Origin: Pelagibacterium sp. 26DY04
Lineage (GTDB): Bacteria > Pseudomonadota > Alphaproteobacteria > Rhizobiales > Devosiaceae
Direction: 5' to 3'
NCBI RefSeq assembly: GCF_031202305.1
Contig: NZ_CP101731.1
Location: 3,722,501-3,786,500, forward strand
Length of the DNA: 64,000 bases
A program made the position numbers and the translations under genes. Position 1 is the stretch's first letter, and every line of letters begins with the position of its first letter. Under the pieces are notes generated by a model. The model had not been told where the DNA came from. It made no database searches and saw only the letters and a list, made by a program, of their open reading frames with translations. Positions 36,051-45,770 of this stretch are shown piece by piece.

Positions 36051-37002
36051 CGTCCCCACGCGGCCGCGTGCCGGGCGTACGCCAGCTCTGGCCGGGCCGG
36101 ACATTGGCCTCGACGGGGTTTACCCGGCTGCGCGGCGTTTGACCACCGCCTCCGCCGGAAACCCGTGCCATGTCCATCAGGGCGCGGATGCGGTTTTCCA
36201 CATTGGGGTGGGTGGAAAACAGATTGTCCATCCGTGCCCCCGACAGCGGGTTGGAGATGTACATATGCGCCATGGCCGGGGCGCGCTCGGCCGCCACATT
36301 GACCGTGCGCTTGCCGATGGCCGAGATCTTTTCGAGCGCGCTGGCCAGCGCGGTCGGATCGCCGCAGATCGCCGCGCCGTCCTTGTCGGCCTCGTATTCC
36401 CGCGTCCGGCTCACCGCCATCTGCACCAGCATCGCGGCGATGGGAGCCAGGATCACCATGGCAATGGTGCCGAAGACGCCAAGGGGATTGCTGTTGTCGC
36501 GCCCGCCGCCGAAGAACAGCCCGAACTGGGCCAGCATCGAGATCGCACCGGCCAGCGTCGCGGTCACCGTCATGGTCAGCGTATCGCGGTTCTTGATGTG
36601 GGCAAGCTCGTGCGCGATCACCGCGGCCACTTCCCGGCTGTCGAGATATTTGACGAGCCCCGAGGACACGGCCACCACGCCCTTTTCCGGGCTGCGGCCG
36701 GTCGCGAACGCATTGGGCTGGTCGGTTTCGATGAGGTAAAGCTTGGGCATCGGTAGCCCGGCATTGTCGGCCAGCCGCTGGGTCATCTGATAGAGCTCGG
36801 GCGCCGAGCGCGGATCGATCTCCTTGGCGCCCTGCATCGAGAGCACCATCTTGTCCGAATTCCAATAGGCAAAGGCATTGGTGCCCAGCGCGAACAGGAA
36901 GGCGATGGCCATGCCACCCGTGCCGCCGATCAGATAGCCCACGCCCATGAACAGCGCCGTCATGCCGGCCAGAAGGATCGTGGTTCGCAATGCGTTCATC
37001 AT
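36022..37002 (-). CDS. htpX: Zinc metalloprotease HtpX
   Basis: A 326-residue inner-membrane protease for quality control of membrane proteins. Two N-terminal helices (about residues 7-27 and 30-47) and two more (about 145-165 and 178-200) flank the catalytic motif H131-E-L-A-H135 in [10 protein letters not shown]; the third ligand is in [23 protein letters not shown] [13 protein letters not shown] is conserved near the C terminus, which then becomes Gly/Arg-rich ([11 protein letters not shown]). It precedes and slightly overlaps rsmB. Confidence 0.96.
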   Translation of the reverse strand: MMNALRTTILLAGMTALFMGVGYLIGGTGGMAIAFLFALGTNAFAYWNSDKMVLSMQGAKEIDPRSAPELYQMTQRLADNAGLPMPKLYLIETDQPNAFATGRSPEKGVVAVSSGLVKYLDSREVAAVIAHELAHIKNRDTLTMTVTATLAGAISMLAQFGLFFGGGRDNSNPLGVFGTIAMVILAPIAAMLVQMAVSRTREYEADKDGAAICGDPTALASALEKISAIGKRTVNVAAERAPAMAHMYISNPLSGARMDNLFSTHPNVENRIRALMDMARVSGGGGGQTPRSRVNPVEANVRPGQSWRTPGTRPRGDDGGAAGPWG

Positions 37003-37108
37003 CGTCCGACTTTCACAAACAGTGGTCGCCTATTATGATGGGAACCCCGGAGGCGTCCCACAAGTCCTCATGGGCCTAAACTCTTCGTTCAATACCGGCA
37101 ATATCCCC

Positions 37109-37300
37109 ATGATCACAGCCTTCAATACCAAGCGTCCGGACCCCGAAATCGCCAAAAGAGCGCTCGAGGAAGCCAAGGCGCGCCGCGCCGAGATCGATGC
37201 CAAAACCTCTGCCGCCCCGCGCGAAATCGACGGCCGCGGCGGCCTCGACCCCGCCCGCTACGGCGATTGGGAGATCAAGGGCATCTCGTCCGATTTCTAA
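37109..37300 (+). CDS. DUF1674 / SDHAF4-like small protein
   Basis: A 63-residue protein whose C terminus has the DUF1674 signature (GGLDPxRYGDWExKG...DF). The eukaryotic members, SDHAF4, bind flavinylated SdhA and promote complex II assembly. By homology this may chaperone the SdhA encoded at 17425-19224, 18 kb away. The start is uncertain: ATG 37109 gives the usual length, but no ribosome site is clear, and ATG 37070 in frame is possible. It ends 4 bp inside the convergent opgC. Confidence 0.82.
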   Translation: MITAFNTKRPDPEIAKRALEEAKARRAEIDAKTSAAPREIDGRGGLDPARYGDWEIKGISSDF

Positions 37301-38478
37301 GGCGCCGCCTTGGCCGCTATCGCCTTCTTGTTCGCCTGCGCCCGCTTGGTGACCCTGAGCGCATAGGCCAGCGCGAACTGCACCCCGAGCCCAGCCCCGA
37401 TCAGCACCAGATCGGTCAGAAGGCTCCGCTCGATCCCCGCATTGACGGCCTGCAGCAGCACAGACAGCACCGATCCGGTGGCAAAAACCGCAAGCCCGTT
37501 CTGTCCCAAAAGACGAAAAGGCTCGGCCCACCGGCTTTCCGAGGCTATATAGACCCAGGAAAAGCAGGAAAGAATGTAGGCCAGCGCCAGGAAATGGCTC
37601 AGCCGCAGCATCGCGGCATAGGTCTTGTCGAACGAGACGAGATAGAACGGCACCCCGGCGTTGCCCAGCTCCGCCATGAAGCGGTTGGCAACCGGCCCAA
37701 CTCCGGGCACATGCTTCCAGATGATCGTGGCAACCAGCCAGGCGCCGCACAGCCACATCAGCCAGCCGATCCGGGGCACGAAACGCTCGCCGCGCTTGAG
37801 GAAAATCCCAGTCAAAAGCCCAAGCACGAATATGATCTGCCAGGAAAACGGATTGAAGAACCAGCCGCCCGGATTGGGATAGTTGGGCAGGTTGATGCGG
37901 AATTGCCCGGCCAGCACCCAGACGATCACCGAAGCGGCAAGCAGGAGATAAGGACGCCTCAGTCCCACCCAGAGCAACAGCGGGGTCACCAGCAGCAAGG
38001 TGAGATAGAGCGGCAGGATATTGAAATAGCCGAGTTGATGTCCCAGTAGGGGAATGCCGATCAGCACAGCCAGGGGGTTAGCGAAAGCGGGCCGCAGGTT
38101 GATGGTGGTCAAAAGCTCGTAAAGCCCGAACCAGAGCGCTGCCGCCGCAAAGATGCCGATCGCCATGGCGGTCGTCGAAAGATGCACGAAATAGAGCGTC
38201 CGCGCCCGCGCCCAGACCCTGGCGATGCCGGGCCAGTAGGGCGCGCTCAGGAACCCCGACGCATAGGCGAGCCCGGCCGCCGTGCCCGAAAGAAAGACGA
38301 ACGCTTCGGCGGCGTCGGAAAATCCCCAATTGCGATTGGTGAAATGTTCCAGCGCATTGCCCGGCACGTGGTTGATGAAGATCATCACCAGCGCCAGTCC
38401 GCGCAACACGTCGATGCGCGGATCGCGGACCGAGCGCATCGGCAATTCCGGCATCAGCCGGCTATGGCGTTTATGCAT
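37297..38478 (-). CDS. opgC: OpgC-family glucan-modifying membrane protein
   Basis: A 393-residue inner-membrane protein with about ten helices and the OpgC start RDPRIDVLRGLALVMIFINHVPGN, then NWGFSDAAEAFVFLSGTAAGL. OpgC proteins transfer succinyl groups onto periplasmic glucans and belong to the broader acyltransferase-3-like group. It is the last gene of the glucan operon, overlapping opgH by 8 bp. Confidence 0.92.
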   Translation of the reverse strand: MHKRHSRLMPELPMRSVRDPRIDVLRGLALVMIFINHVPGNALEHFTNRNWGFSDAAEAFVFLSGTAAGLAYASGFLSAPYWPGIARVWARARTLYFVHLSTTAMAIGIFAAAALWFGLYELLTTINLRPAFANPLAVLIGIPLLGHQLGYFNILPLYLTLLLVTPLLLWVGLRRPYLLLAASVIVWVLAGQFRINLPNYPNPGGWFFNPFSWQIIFVLGLLTGIFLKRGERFVPRIGWLMWLCGAWLVATIIWKHVPGVGPVANRFMAELGNAGVPFYLVSFDKTYAAMLRLSHFLALAYILSCFSWVYIASESRWAEPFRLLGQNGLAVFATGSVLSVLLQAVNAGIERSLLTDLVLIGAGLGVQFALAYALRVTKRAQANKKAIAAKAAP

Positions 38479-40264
38479 GCGTTGGCGCGCCTTCCCTCAC
38501 CGCGTGGCTTTTATGGCCAGGCTCGCTCCGGCCGCCAATCCATGAGGAAACAATAGCATCGCGTTCCGCCACAATGGGCGAGCGATCGCATTCTTGGGGT
38601 GCAAGAAAGATCGAACTTTCGAACGGTTTGGACGAAATCCAGATCAAAAGCGGCGCGACCACCATGGGCCCGGCCACCGGCACCAGCCACACGAGAATCG
38701 CGGGGGTAAAATAAGCGGCGCCCGCCAGCATGGTCACGCCGATCAGGACCATGGTGCGGCTCGCCATCCAGGCATCGGACAGAGGCAGCGCCTGGGTGCC
38801 GCGCCGGGTCGCCGGCCATCCCCCATCCGCTCCGGTCAGCACCTGGAACACCGAGCGGGTCTGAAACAGCAGCATCACCGGGGCGATGATGCTCGAAAGC
38901 ACGATCTCGACGAGCACTGAAACGGTTGCCCGTCCTGCCCCGCCATGGCGCGCCACCCGGCCGGCCGAGATCGCCTGGGCCAGAATCAAAAGCTTGGGCA
39001 GGATCAAAAGCCCGAAAATCCCCACCAGAAGCGTGATCGCTTTCGATGTCTGATCGTCAGGAAACACCGGGAAGAGCTGATAGGGCTCGGGGAAATAATC
39101 GGGTGCCGGCGCGAAATAGGGCGCAACGAGGCTCAGGATCAAAAAGGCCGCCCAGATGGGCGAGGAGAGATAGGCAAGGATGCCCTGGACGAAAACGAAC
39201 CGGCTCCACCCCGAAAGCTTTGGCGCCCCCAAGAGCTTGATATGCTGGAGATTGCCCTGGCACCAGCGCCGGTCGCGCTTGGCGAATTCGACAAGATTGT
39301 CCGGCCCTTCCTCGAACGAGCCGGTAAGATCGGTATCGAGCCGCACGATCCAGCCATTGCGCGCCAGAAGCGCCGCTTCCACATAGTCGTGGCTGAGCAC
39401 GTGCCCGCCGAAAGGCGGCTTGCCGCTGAGCACGGGCAGCCCGCACGAGCTGGCGAACGCCTGGGTGCGGATCATCGCGTTATGCCCCCAGAACGGGCCT
39501 TCATGCCCCGCCAAGAGCGCAATGCCGCGCGCAAAAACCGGCGAGAAGAAACTTGCCGAAAACTGCACGGCGCGGCCGAACAGCGAATGGGCATTGATGA
39601 TCTGGGGCAGCGTCTGGAGCAGGCCGAGCCGGGGCTCGGCCTCCATGCGCCGCGCCATCTCGACGATGGTTTTGCCTTCCATCAAGCTATCGGCATCAAG
39701 GATCAGCGAAAATTCATACGCCCCGCCCGAGCGGGTGATGAAGTCCTCGATGTTGCCGGCCTTCTTTCCTGTGTTTTCGGCCCGGCGGCGATAGAACATG
39801 CGCCCCTTGCCACCGCTCTCCTCGAGAAGCCGGGCGAACCAGATTTCTTCCTGCCGCGCCGTCTGGGGATCGCGGGTATCGGACAGGATGGCGAAATCGA
39901 AAAGCCCGCTCATCCCTTCTCCGGCGATCGAGCGGTCCATGGCCAGAACCCGCGAAAACGTCTCGACCGGATCTTCGTTGTAGATGGGGACCAGGATTGC
40001 CGTCCGTCCCCGCACCCTTTCGGCAGCCTGCCGAGCGTCATGCACCTTGGGGCGATAGAGCAGCCCGACAACGCTCTGGCTTGCCCCCCAGGCCAGCCAC
40101 AGCGTCGAGATGGCGATCAGCACGAGGCGGACGAAATCGAGCGCGTCGAGCCCGTTGGTGGCCGCGAACTGGATGAACAGCGAGGATGCGATCCCGCTCA
40201 GCCCGAGCGAGAGCAGGAAGGCAATGATCCGGTAGAGCCGCGCCTGCGCGCGGACCCGATCCAT
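38471..40264 (-). CDS. opgH: Periplasmic glucan glucosyltransferase OpgH (MdoH)
   Basis: A 597-residue membrane glucosyltransferase that polymerises UDP-glucose into the beta-glucan backbone. Two helices (about residues 10-30 and 42-65) precede a GT2 domain with TAILVPIYNEDP, the DxD in LILDADSLMEG, and RRWCQGN (QxxRW-type). Further helices follow (about residues 345-560). E. coli MdoH is about 850 residues, so this is a short form without the long N- and C-terminal extensions. It starts 3 bp after the 48-codon ORF and overlaps opgC by 8 bp. Confidence 0.95.
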   Translation of the reverse strand: MDRVRAQARLYRIIAFLLSLGLSGIASSLFIQFAATNGLDALDFVRLVLIAISTLWLAWGASQSVVGLLYRPKVHDARQAAERVRGRTAILVPIYNEDPVETFSRVLAMDRSIAGEGMSGLFDFAILSDTRDPQTARQEEIWFARLLEESGGKGRMFYRRRAENTGKKAGNIEDFITRSGGAYEFSLILDADSLMEGKTIVEMARRMEAEPRLGLLQTLPQIINAHSLFGRAVQFSASFFSPVFARGIALLAGHEGPFWGHNAMIRTQAFASSCGLPVLSGKPPFGGHVLSHDYVEAALLARNGWIVRLDTDLTGSFEEGPDNLVEFAKRDRRWCQGNLQHIKLLGAPKLSGWSRFVFVQGILAYLSSPIWAAFLILSLVAPYFAPAPDYFPEPYQLFPVFPDDQTSKAITLLVGIFGLLILPKLLILAQAISAGRVARHGGAGRATVSVLVEIVLSSIIAPVMLLFQTRSVFQVLTGADGGWPATRRGTQALPLSDAWMASRTMVLIGVTMLAGAAYFTPAILVWLVPVAGPMVVAPLLIWISSKPFESSIFLAPQECDRSPIVAERDAIVSSWIGGRSEPGHKSHAVREGAPTHA

Positions 40265-40267
40265 ATC

Positions 40268-40414
40268 CTAGTGCTCCCGGCGCAGGCCGATCGGGTCGCG
40301 CACGAACATCGAGAAAAAGCGCATCAGCGCAGAGCGGACCATGCCCGGTCGCTCAAGCTGCTGCTTGGGCATGGGCATGGGCGCATGGGGAAGGGGATCG
40401 AACTCGTTCATCAT
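40268..40414 (-). CDS. 48-residue protein between opgG and opgH
   Basis: A short gene whose ATG overlaps the opgG stop by 4 bp (ATGA) and whose TAG lies 3 bp before the opgH start, so it is tightly held inside the operon. The product begins MMNEFDPLPH, has a Pro/Met-rich start and a basic amphipathic C-terminal half (RSALMRFFSMFVRDPIGLRR) that could lie on the membrane or dock on OpgH. I do not recognise a family. From memory, a Rhodobacter sphaeroides operon is named opgGIH with opgI in this place; homology could not be tested here. Confidence 0.65.
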   Translation of the reverse strand: MMNEFDPLPHAPMPMPKQQLERPGMVRSALMRFFSMFVRDPIGLRREH

Positions 40415-42030
40415 TCACCCATCCATTGATAGAGCCAGGTTTCAGTGAGCCTCTGGCCGAACCCGCGAACATGGCCCACGAGCTCGATGGCCTGACCGCC
40501 GGTAACGGTCACGTCGATGACAAGGCGCCAGATATCGGTGCCGTCGATTTTCTTGAGCACGAGTGAGGAGATTTCCCCGCCGGACACTGTAACGACCGGT
40601 TCGACGTCTTCGTTCCCCGCTTCGACGCGCCCAAGCATGCCGCCCTGGAAATCGACCACGAATTTGCGCAGATCGGGCGCATTCTCAATGCCCGACACGC
40701 CCCCGTGCCCGGTGCGGGTTTCCAGCACATGGGCGATGTCGAGCGATTCATCGGGCGCAAGATCGCCCCAACGCATCAGATAGCGGTATTCGTGCTCTTC
40801 GCCGGCCAATGCTGGCCGCTCGGGAATCCAGAACGCCACGATATTGTCGTTGACCTCCTGGTCCGAGGGAATCTCCACCAGCCGCACATTGCCCGCGCCC
40901 CAATCCCCGATGGGCTCGATCAGCAGCGAGGGCCGGCGTTCGTAATGGGCCTCGGCGTCCTGATACTCGGCAAAATCACGGTCGCGCTGGAAAAGGCCAA
41001 AGCCGCGCGGATTGGTTTCTGCGAAATAAGAGCTGCCGAGCTGGGGCGGATTGTTGAGCGCCCGCCAGAGCCGATCGCCTCCGTCGCGCCAGATCGCCAG
41101 CCCATTACTGTCATGGACCTGCGGGCGGTAATCGTCAAATTGCGAGCGGTTGGTTTCCGAATAGAGGAACATCGAAGTCATGGGCGCGATGCCGAGCTGC
41201 TCGATATCGGCCCTGAAGAACAGCCGCGCGGTCACCTCTATATGGGTCTCTCCACCCGGCCGGATGTCGAACCGGAAAGCGCCGGTGACGCTCTGGCTGT
41301 CGAGCGCGGCATTGACGACGACGTTGCGCTGCCCCGGCTGCGGTCGCTCGAGATAAAACTGGGAAAAGCGCGGGAATTCCTCGCTCGCGGCAAGTCCGGT
41401 GTTGATGGCAAGGCCCCGGGCGCTCAGCCCGTAGAAATTGTCCCGTCCCAGCGCACGGAAATAGCTCGCGCCCACGAACGAGATCAGTTCGTCGAAATAT
41501 CCGGGGCGGTTGAGCGGGTAGTTGAGACGGAAACCCACCACACCGGGGAATTCGGTGTCGCCCTCTTCGATGCCTTCGACCGGCCCCTGATAGCGGAAAT
41601 CGTCGAACCCGAAACCGAACGGGCGCGCCACGCCATCGACCACCTCGAACAGGTCCACCCGTTCCTTGTAGAGCCATCCGGGATGGAAGGCATGCACGCG
41701 GAACTGGTCGCCCTCTTGGGACCATCGGGCCCTTTCGACATCGAACTGGATGTGCCGGTAGCCGTCGTAATCGAGTTCGGCGAACGGGCCGGGAAGATCG
41801 GTGGGAGGCGCCTGATAGGCTTCGCCGGCCCTGGCGCGCATCCATTCGGTCAAAAGATCGAAGGAAAATTCCTGCCCTTCGGGTGCGGGGGCCGGCGCCT
41901 CTTCAGGCGGCGGCGCGTCCTGTGCCAAAAGGCTCCCCAGAGCTGTGGTGCTCAGAAGGAAGCTTGCGGGAAGGGCGCCCAGAATGAAACGGCGCGACGG
42001 CGAAAAGGTCTTAGCAGCAATAGGGTGCAT
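40411..42030 (-). CDS. opgG: Periplasmic glucan biosynthesis protein OpgG (MdoG/MdoD family)
   Basis: A 539-residue exported protein. The N terminus is a twin-arginine signal (SRRFILGAL, R13-R14, then a hydrophobic stretch, cut near LLAQDA) followed by a Pro/Glu/Ala linker. The MdoG domain covers residues about 60-535 (YDGYRHIQFD; SYFRALGRDNFYGLSARGLAINTG; LQRRPR-like YERRPSLLIEPIGDWG). OpgG proteins act on the glucan backbone in the periplasm, probably branching or trimming. It heads the operon opgG-sORF-opgH-opgC. A Tat signal makes it similar to OpgD as well as OpgG. Confidence 0.94.
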   Translation of the reverse strand: MHPIAAKTFSPSRRFILGALPASFLLSTTALGSLLAQDAPPPEEAPAPAPEGQEFSFDLLTEWMRARAGEAYQAPPTDLPGPFAELDYDGYRHIQFDVERARWSQEGDQFRVHAFHPGWLYKERVDLFEVVDGVARPFGFGFDDFRYQGPVEGIEEGDTEFPGVVGFRLNYPLNRPGYFDELISFVGASYFRALGRDNFYGLSARGLAINTGLAASEEFPRFSQFYLERPQPGQRNVVVNAALDSQSVTGAFRFDIRPGGETHIEVTARLFFRADIEQLGIAPMTSMFLYSETNRSQFDDYRPQVHDSNGLAIWRDGGDRLWRALNNPPQLGSSYFAETNPRGFGLFQRDRDFAEYQDAEAHYERRPSLLIEPIGDWGAGNVRLVEIPSDQEVNDNIVAFWIPERPALAGEEHEYRYLMRWGDLAPDESLDIAHVLETRTGHGGVSGIENAPDLRKFVVDFQGGMLGRVEAGNEDVEPVVTVSGGEISSLVLKKIDGTDIWRLVIDVTVTGGQAIELVGHVRGFGQRLTETWLYQWMGE

Positions 42031-42360
42031 GAACTCTTGTACTCGGGCAACGGCGCCCGGTGGCCGCGCGCCGAATGTCTTTCAATTACAACGCCGGAAC
42101 GAGGCCAAGCCAGCGCCAAACGATGGCAAACCCTGAAGGTTCCTGCATGCCTCTGTTTCCAAAAATGCATAGCTTGGACCCATCACGGCTCCGTGATGAC
42201 TTCGCCATCGAATCGGGCGATTCGATGACTGACGCATGCCGGCAGGCAATCTGCCGCACCTGCCCCGGCTATGCCCGGACGGCAGGGCGTGACCGGCCCG
42301 GTTTTGCACCGGGCCAGTTTCAACAGCTCGATGAAAAAAATATTCGGGAGCGTTGCGTAT
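42031..42360. other. Gap upstream of opgG, with a strong hairpin
   Basis: The 330-bp region between opgG and the upstream DUF1761 gene (both on the minus strand). GGCCCGG (42295-42301) pairs with CCGGGCC (42309-42315) around ttttgca. No T run follows on either strand, so it is a weak terminator at best for the DUF1761 gene, whose stop is 46 bp away. The opgG promoter should lie in the rest, but none could be named with confidence. No convincing gene is seen. Confidence 0.45.
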
Positions 42361-42774
42361 TCAGCCCAGGAGCCCCAGCACCACGCCCTCCACGATCATG
42401 ACACCCAGCAGGTATCCGCCGTCGATCACCGCCAGGGACCAGCTCATACCCTGATAGCGGTGGTTGAGGATCATGGCGGGCAAAAGGAAACCCACCCAAA
42501 GGTGCAGCCCTACGGTAATCGCGTTGCCAACGCTCATCTCCCCAAGGATCATCCGGGTGAAGAGCGCCAGGAAATAGGCCATGACCAAAAGCATCACGGC
42601 GCCCCAGATGAACGGTGCCGCTTGCCCGCCCGAGCCGGCCATGATCTGTTCGACGGTCTTGCCGGTCGCCGCGATCCACTGCTTTGACAGCACCATATAC
42701 CAGGCCGCCCCGAGCGCCATCGCGGCGATCATTGCGAGCAGAACGCCCAGCCAGTTGACGTTGAGATAATCCAT
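42361..42774 (-). CDS. DUF1761 membrane protein
   Basis: A 137-residue protein with four hydrophobic helices, starting MDYLNVNWLGVLLAMIAAMALGAAWY, the usual DUF1761 beginning, with GHLWVGF-like GLHLWVGFLLP later. Function is unknown. GGGAGG lies about 6 nt before the ATG. It is 100 bp downstream of the EVE gene and probably has its own promoter. Confidence 0.85.
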   Translation of the reverse strand: MDYLNVNWLGVLLAMIAAMALGAAWYMVLSKQWIAATGKTVEQIMAGSGGQAAPFIWGAVMLLVMAYFLALFTRMILGEMSVGNAITVGLHLWVGFLLPAMILNHRYQGMSWSLAVIDGGYLLGVMIVEGVVLGLLG

Positions 42775-42876
42775 CGCGTCCTCCCTCAACGGCAGCCCGG
42801 ATGCCCCACGCCTCCGAATCAGTCCGCCGCAGACGTGCCGATTGTGCGCGCGATTCGACCCGATCGCCAATCGTGC

Positions 42877-43293
42877 CTAGGGCTCGACGCCGCCCATCTT
42901 GCAGATCAGCGTCCACTCGGCCTCGCTCACCGGCTGCACCGAGAGGCGCGAATTGTTGACCAGCACCATCTTTTCGAGTTCGGGCACCGTCTTGATCTCA
43001 TCGAGCGTCACCGGCCGAGCGAAGGGGCGCACCGCCTCGACGTCCACGCATTCCCAGCGCGGATCATCGGTCGTCGAATCGGGGTGGATCTCATTGGCGA
43101 CCTGCACGATCCCCACCACCGCCTTTTCCTTTACCGAGTGGTAGAAAAACCCGAGCTCGCCCTTTTTCATCGCCCGCATATTGTTGCGCGCCTGGTAGTT
43201 GCGCACTCCGCTCCACTCTTCGGGCGCGCCCTTTTTGACCTGATCGTCCCAGCCCCAGGTTTCCGGTTCGGACTTGAAAAGCCAGTATGCCAT
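42877..43293 (-). CDS. EVE-domain protein
   Basis: A 138-residue EVE (PUA-like) protein: MAYWLFKSEPETWGWDD, WSGVRNYQARNNMRAMKKGELGFFYHS, and DPRWECVDVEAVRPF. EVE domains have an aromatic cage that recognises modified bases in DNA or RNA. It lies at the end of tsaD-gpsA-YciI-EVE, whose genes are separated by 0-4 bp; tsaD itself makes a tRNA modification, so an RNA-related role is plausible but not shown. Confidence 0.93.
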   Translation of the reverse strand: MAYWLFKSEPETWGWDDQVKKGAPEEWSGVRNYQARNNMRAMKKGELGFFYHSVKEKAVVGIVQVANEIHPDSTTDDPRWECVDVEAVRPFARPVTLDEIKTVPELEKMVLVNNSRLSVQPVSEAEWTLICKMGGVEP

Positions 43294-43296
43294 GGC

Positions 43297-43593
43297 TCAG
43301 AGCCCCTCCGGCCGCTTGATGACCCAGTTCCAGGGCCGCACCTCGACGCTCTCGAACACCCCGGCCTGGGCATAAGGATCCCGAGCCACCAGCGCCTGGG
43401 CGGCATCGCGGTCGGCAGCGGTCACCACCATCATCGAGCCGATCGCCTTGCCGTCCTCGTCGAGGAACGGGCCGGCCAGCACCATGGCATCGGCATTGTC
43501 TTCCCAGAACTGGAGATGGGCCGGGCGCACTTCAAGCCGCTTTTCCAGATAGTCGGGTTTGTCGAACGCGGTCACCGCGAACATTTTTGTCAT
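43297..43593 (-). CDS. YciI-family protein
   Basis: A 98-residue protein: MFAVTAFDKPDYLEKRLEVRPAHLQFW, VLAGPFLDEDGKAIGSMMVV, then DPYAQAGVFESVEVRPWNWV. The His in RPAHLQF and the Asp in ARDPYAQ are the conserved pair of the family. It lies between gpsA (2 bp upstream) and the EVE gene (3 bp downstream). Function unknown; the coupling with gpsA and tsaD is conserved in related genomes as I recall. Confidence 0.9.
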   Translation of the reverse strand: MTKMFAVTAFDKPDYLEKRLEVRPAHLQFWEDNADAMVLAGPFLDEDGKAIGSMMVVTAADRDAAQALVARDPYAQAGVFESVEVRPWNWVIKRPEGL

Positions 43594-43595
43594 CT

Positions 43596-44588
43596 CTAGC
43601 CTTCCCTCTTGAGTGGTCGTCTCATCAGCATGGGCACGATCGCCTCGATCCGTGCCCGCCCCGAAATCAGCATTTCCACCGCCTCGATCAGCGGCGCGTC
43701 GATCCCCTCGACCTCAGCCACCGCCTTGGCGACCGGCGCGGTGAACAGCCCCTCGGCCAGTCCCATGCCCGAGGCGCGTATCACCTCTACCGTCCGCCCC
43801 TGCCCCAGCGCCACCCCGAAACGGTAATTGCGCGAGGCGTCCGAAGTGCAACTGAGCGCCAGATCGCCGATCCCGGCAAGCCCGGCAAGAGTCGCTTCGC
43901 TTCCCCCCAGCGCCACGATCATTCGCCCCATTTCGGCAAAGGCGCGCGCCAGAAACGCCGAGCGCGCCGAAAGCCCCAGCCCGGCGCCCTCGATCGCCCC
44001 CGCCCCAAGGGCATAGACATTCTTGAGCGCTCCGCACATCTCCACCCCGGCGATGTCCCCGCTCGCATAGGGGCGGAAACAGTCCGAGGCAAGCAGCGCC
44101 GCGATCTCCTCGGCGCGCGCGGCATCGGGACCGGCCAGCGTCACCGCCGTCGGCTTTCCCGCCGCCACGTCATGGGCAAAGCTGGGGCCAGAAAGAACAA
44201 ACGGCTCGGCCTTGGGCGCCATCTCGGCAAGAATCTGGCTCTGCCGGTCATTGCTTCCCGCCTCGAGCCCCTTGGCGCAAAGGATCACCGGCTTCGCCGC
44301 CAGCATGTCCCCGCCCAGCGCCCCAAGCGTTGCCCGCGTCGCCTGCGCCGGCACCACCATCAGCACCGCATCGGCATCTTCAAGCCCGGCAAAATCGGTC
44401 TGCGCCATAAGCCCGGCATCGAGCGCGATATCGCCCAGATACCGGGGCAGACGGTGCTCACTATTGATCTGGGCCGCAGCGGCGGCATCGCGCCCCACAA
44501 GCGTTACGGCATGGCCCGCGAACGCTGCCGCCTGCGCCAACGCCGTTCCCCAGGCACCTGCACCGATCACGAAAATCCGCGCGCTCAA
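43596..44588 (-). CDS. gpsA: Glycerol-3-phosphate dehydrogenase, NAD(P)-dependent
   Basis: A 330-residue enzyme making sn-glycerol-3-phosphate from dihydroxyacetone phosphate for phospholipid synthesis. It has [10 protein letters not shown] (NAD-binding) at the start, [16 protein letters not shown], and the catalytic-region [23 protein letters not shown] with [11 protein letters not shown]. The reading frame continues upstream, so the start is inferred: a TTG at 44588 overlaps the tsaD stop (TTGA) and gives the usual N terminus LSARIFVIG; no ATG fits. Confidence 0.93.
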   Translation of the reverse strand: MSARIFVIGAGAWGTALAQAAAFAGHAVTLVGRDAAAAAQINSEHRLPRYLGDIALDAGLMAQTDFAGLEDADAVLMVVPAQATRATLGALGGDMLAAKPVILCAKGLEAGSNDRQSQILAEMAPKAEPFVLSGPSFAHDVAAGKPTAVTLAGPDAARAEEIAALLASDCFRPYASGDIAGVEMCGALKNVYALGAGAIEGAGLGLSARSAFLARAFAEMGRMIVALGGSEATLAGLAGIGDLALSCTSDASRNYRFGVALGQGRTVEVIRASGMGLAEGLFTAPVAKAVAEVEGIDAPLIEAVEMLISGRARIEAIVPMLMRRPLKREG

Positions 44589-45643
44589 GCCGCGCCCCCC
44601 AATTGGTCGAGCGGCCAGCGCGGGCGCGCCACCGCATCGAGCCCATCGACCAGCCCCAGGGCGAGCCGCTCGGCCCCCGCCCAGGCGATCATCGCTCCAT
44701 TGTCGGTGCAAAGCGCCGGCGGCGGAATCACCAGCTCGGCTCCTGCCTGCTCGGCAATTGTCCGTAAAGCTGCGCCGATCGCCTTGTTGGCCGCGACCCC
44801 GCCGGCCACCACGAATGTCGGCCGCATATCCGGATAGAGATCTGCAAACCGCTCCAGCGCCTGTTTCGAGCGCACCGCCACGATCTCGGTCACCGCCGCC
44901 TGAAAACTCGCGCACAGATCGGCGATGTCTTTGTCCGACACCGGCGCTGCAGCTTCCGCCGCCAGCCGCAACGCGGTCTTCAGTCCCGAAAACGAGAAAT
45001 CGAGACGCTTTTCGCGGAGCAGCGGGCGCGGCAGGTCGAACCGCTCGGGATCGCCCCCCTCGGCCGCCCTTTCCACTTCCGGCCCGCCGGGATAGCCCAG
45101 TCCCAAAAGCTTGGCCGCCTTGTCGAAGGCTTCCCCCAGCGCGTCGTCGATGGTCGAGCCCCAACGCTGGTACGCGCCCACGCCCGTGACCAGAACGAAC
45201 TGCGAATGCCCGCCCGAAACCAGCAGCATCAGATAGGGGAACTTGACCCCATCGGTCAGCCGCGCCGTGAGCGCATGCCCTTCCAGATGGTTGACGGCAA
45301 GCAGTGGCTTGCCGCTCGCCGCCGCCAGCGCCTTGCCGGTGGTGAGCCCCACCAAGACGCCCCCGATCAGCCCCGGCCCCGCCGTTGCGGCGATTCCGTC
45401 AAGCTCGGAGAGCTCCACGCCCGCCTCTTTGAGCGCCCGCCTCACGATCCCATCGAGATGAACCACATGGGCCCGCGCCGCCAGTTCGGGCACAACGCCG
45501 CCATAGGCCCTGTGCTCCTCGATCTGGCTGCGAACGATGTTGGAAACGATCTCGCCCGCCCCGTCCGCCCGGCGCCGGACCACCGCCGCGGCGGTTTCGT
45601 CGCAGCTTGTCTCAATCCCCAAAACGAGCGTATCGCGTTCCAT
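44585..45643 (-). CDS. tsaD: tRNA N6-adenosine threonylcarbamoyltransferase
   Basis: A 352-residue ASKHA-fold enzyme that transfers threonylcarbamoyl to A37 of ANN-reading tRNAs. [16 protein letters not shown] starts the protein; the metal-binding histidines are H119 and H123 (NHLEGH); SGGHSQ, and GGVAANKAI near residue 275, complete the set. It leads the unit tsaD-gpsA-YciI-EVE and is divergent from hemC, an alphaproteobacterial arrangement. Confidence 0.97.
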   Translation of the reverse strand: MERDTLVLGIETSCDETAAAVVRRRADGAGEIVSNIVRSQIEEHRAYGGVVPELAARAHVVHLDGIVRRALKEAGVELSELDGIAATAGPGLIGGVLVGLTTGKALAAASGKPLLAVNHLEGHALTARLTDGVKFPYLMLLVSGGHSQFVLVTGVGAYQRWGSTIDDALGEAFDKAAKLLGLGYPGGPEVERAAEGGDPERFDLPRPLLREKRLDFSFSGLKTALRLAAEAAAPVSDKDIADLCASFQAAVTEIVAVRSKQALERFADLYPDMRPTFVVAGGVAANKAIGAALRTIAEQAGAELVIPPPALCTDNGAMIAWAGAERLALGLVDGLDAVARPRWPLDQLGGAA

Positions 45644-45770
45644 TGCGGCGATCTGGTCTCTGGCCTAAGGCTGTGGTCTGATGGCAGAAGGCGGATCGCA
45701 ATCCGCTCCCCAAGCGTTTAAAGCGTTCCTGTAAAAACGCGCGCACATCTGTGACACCTGCGAGGCCATA

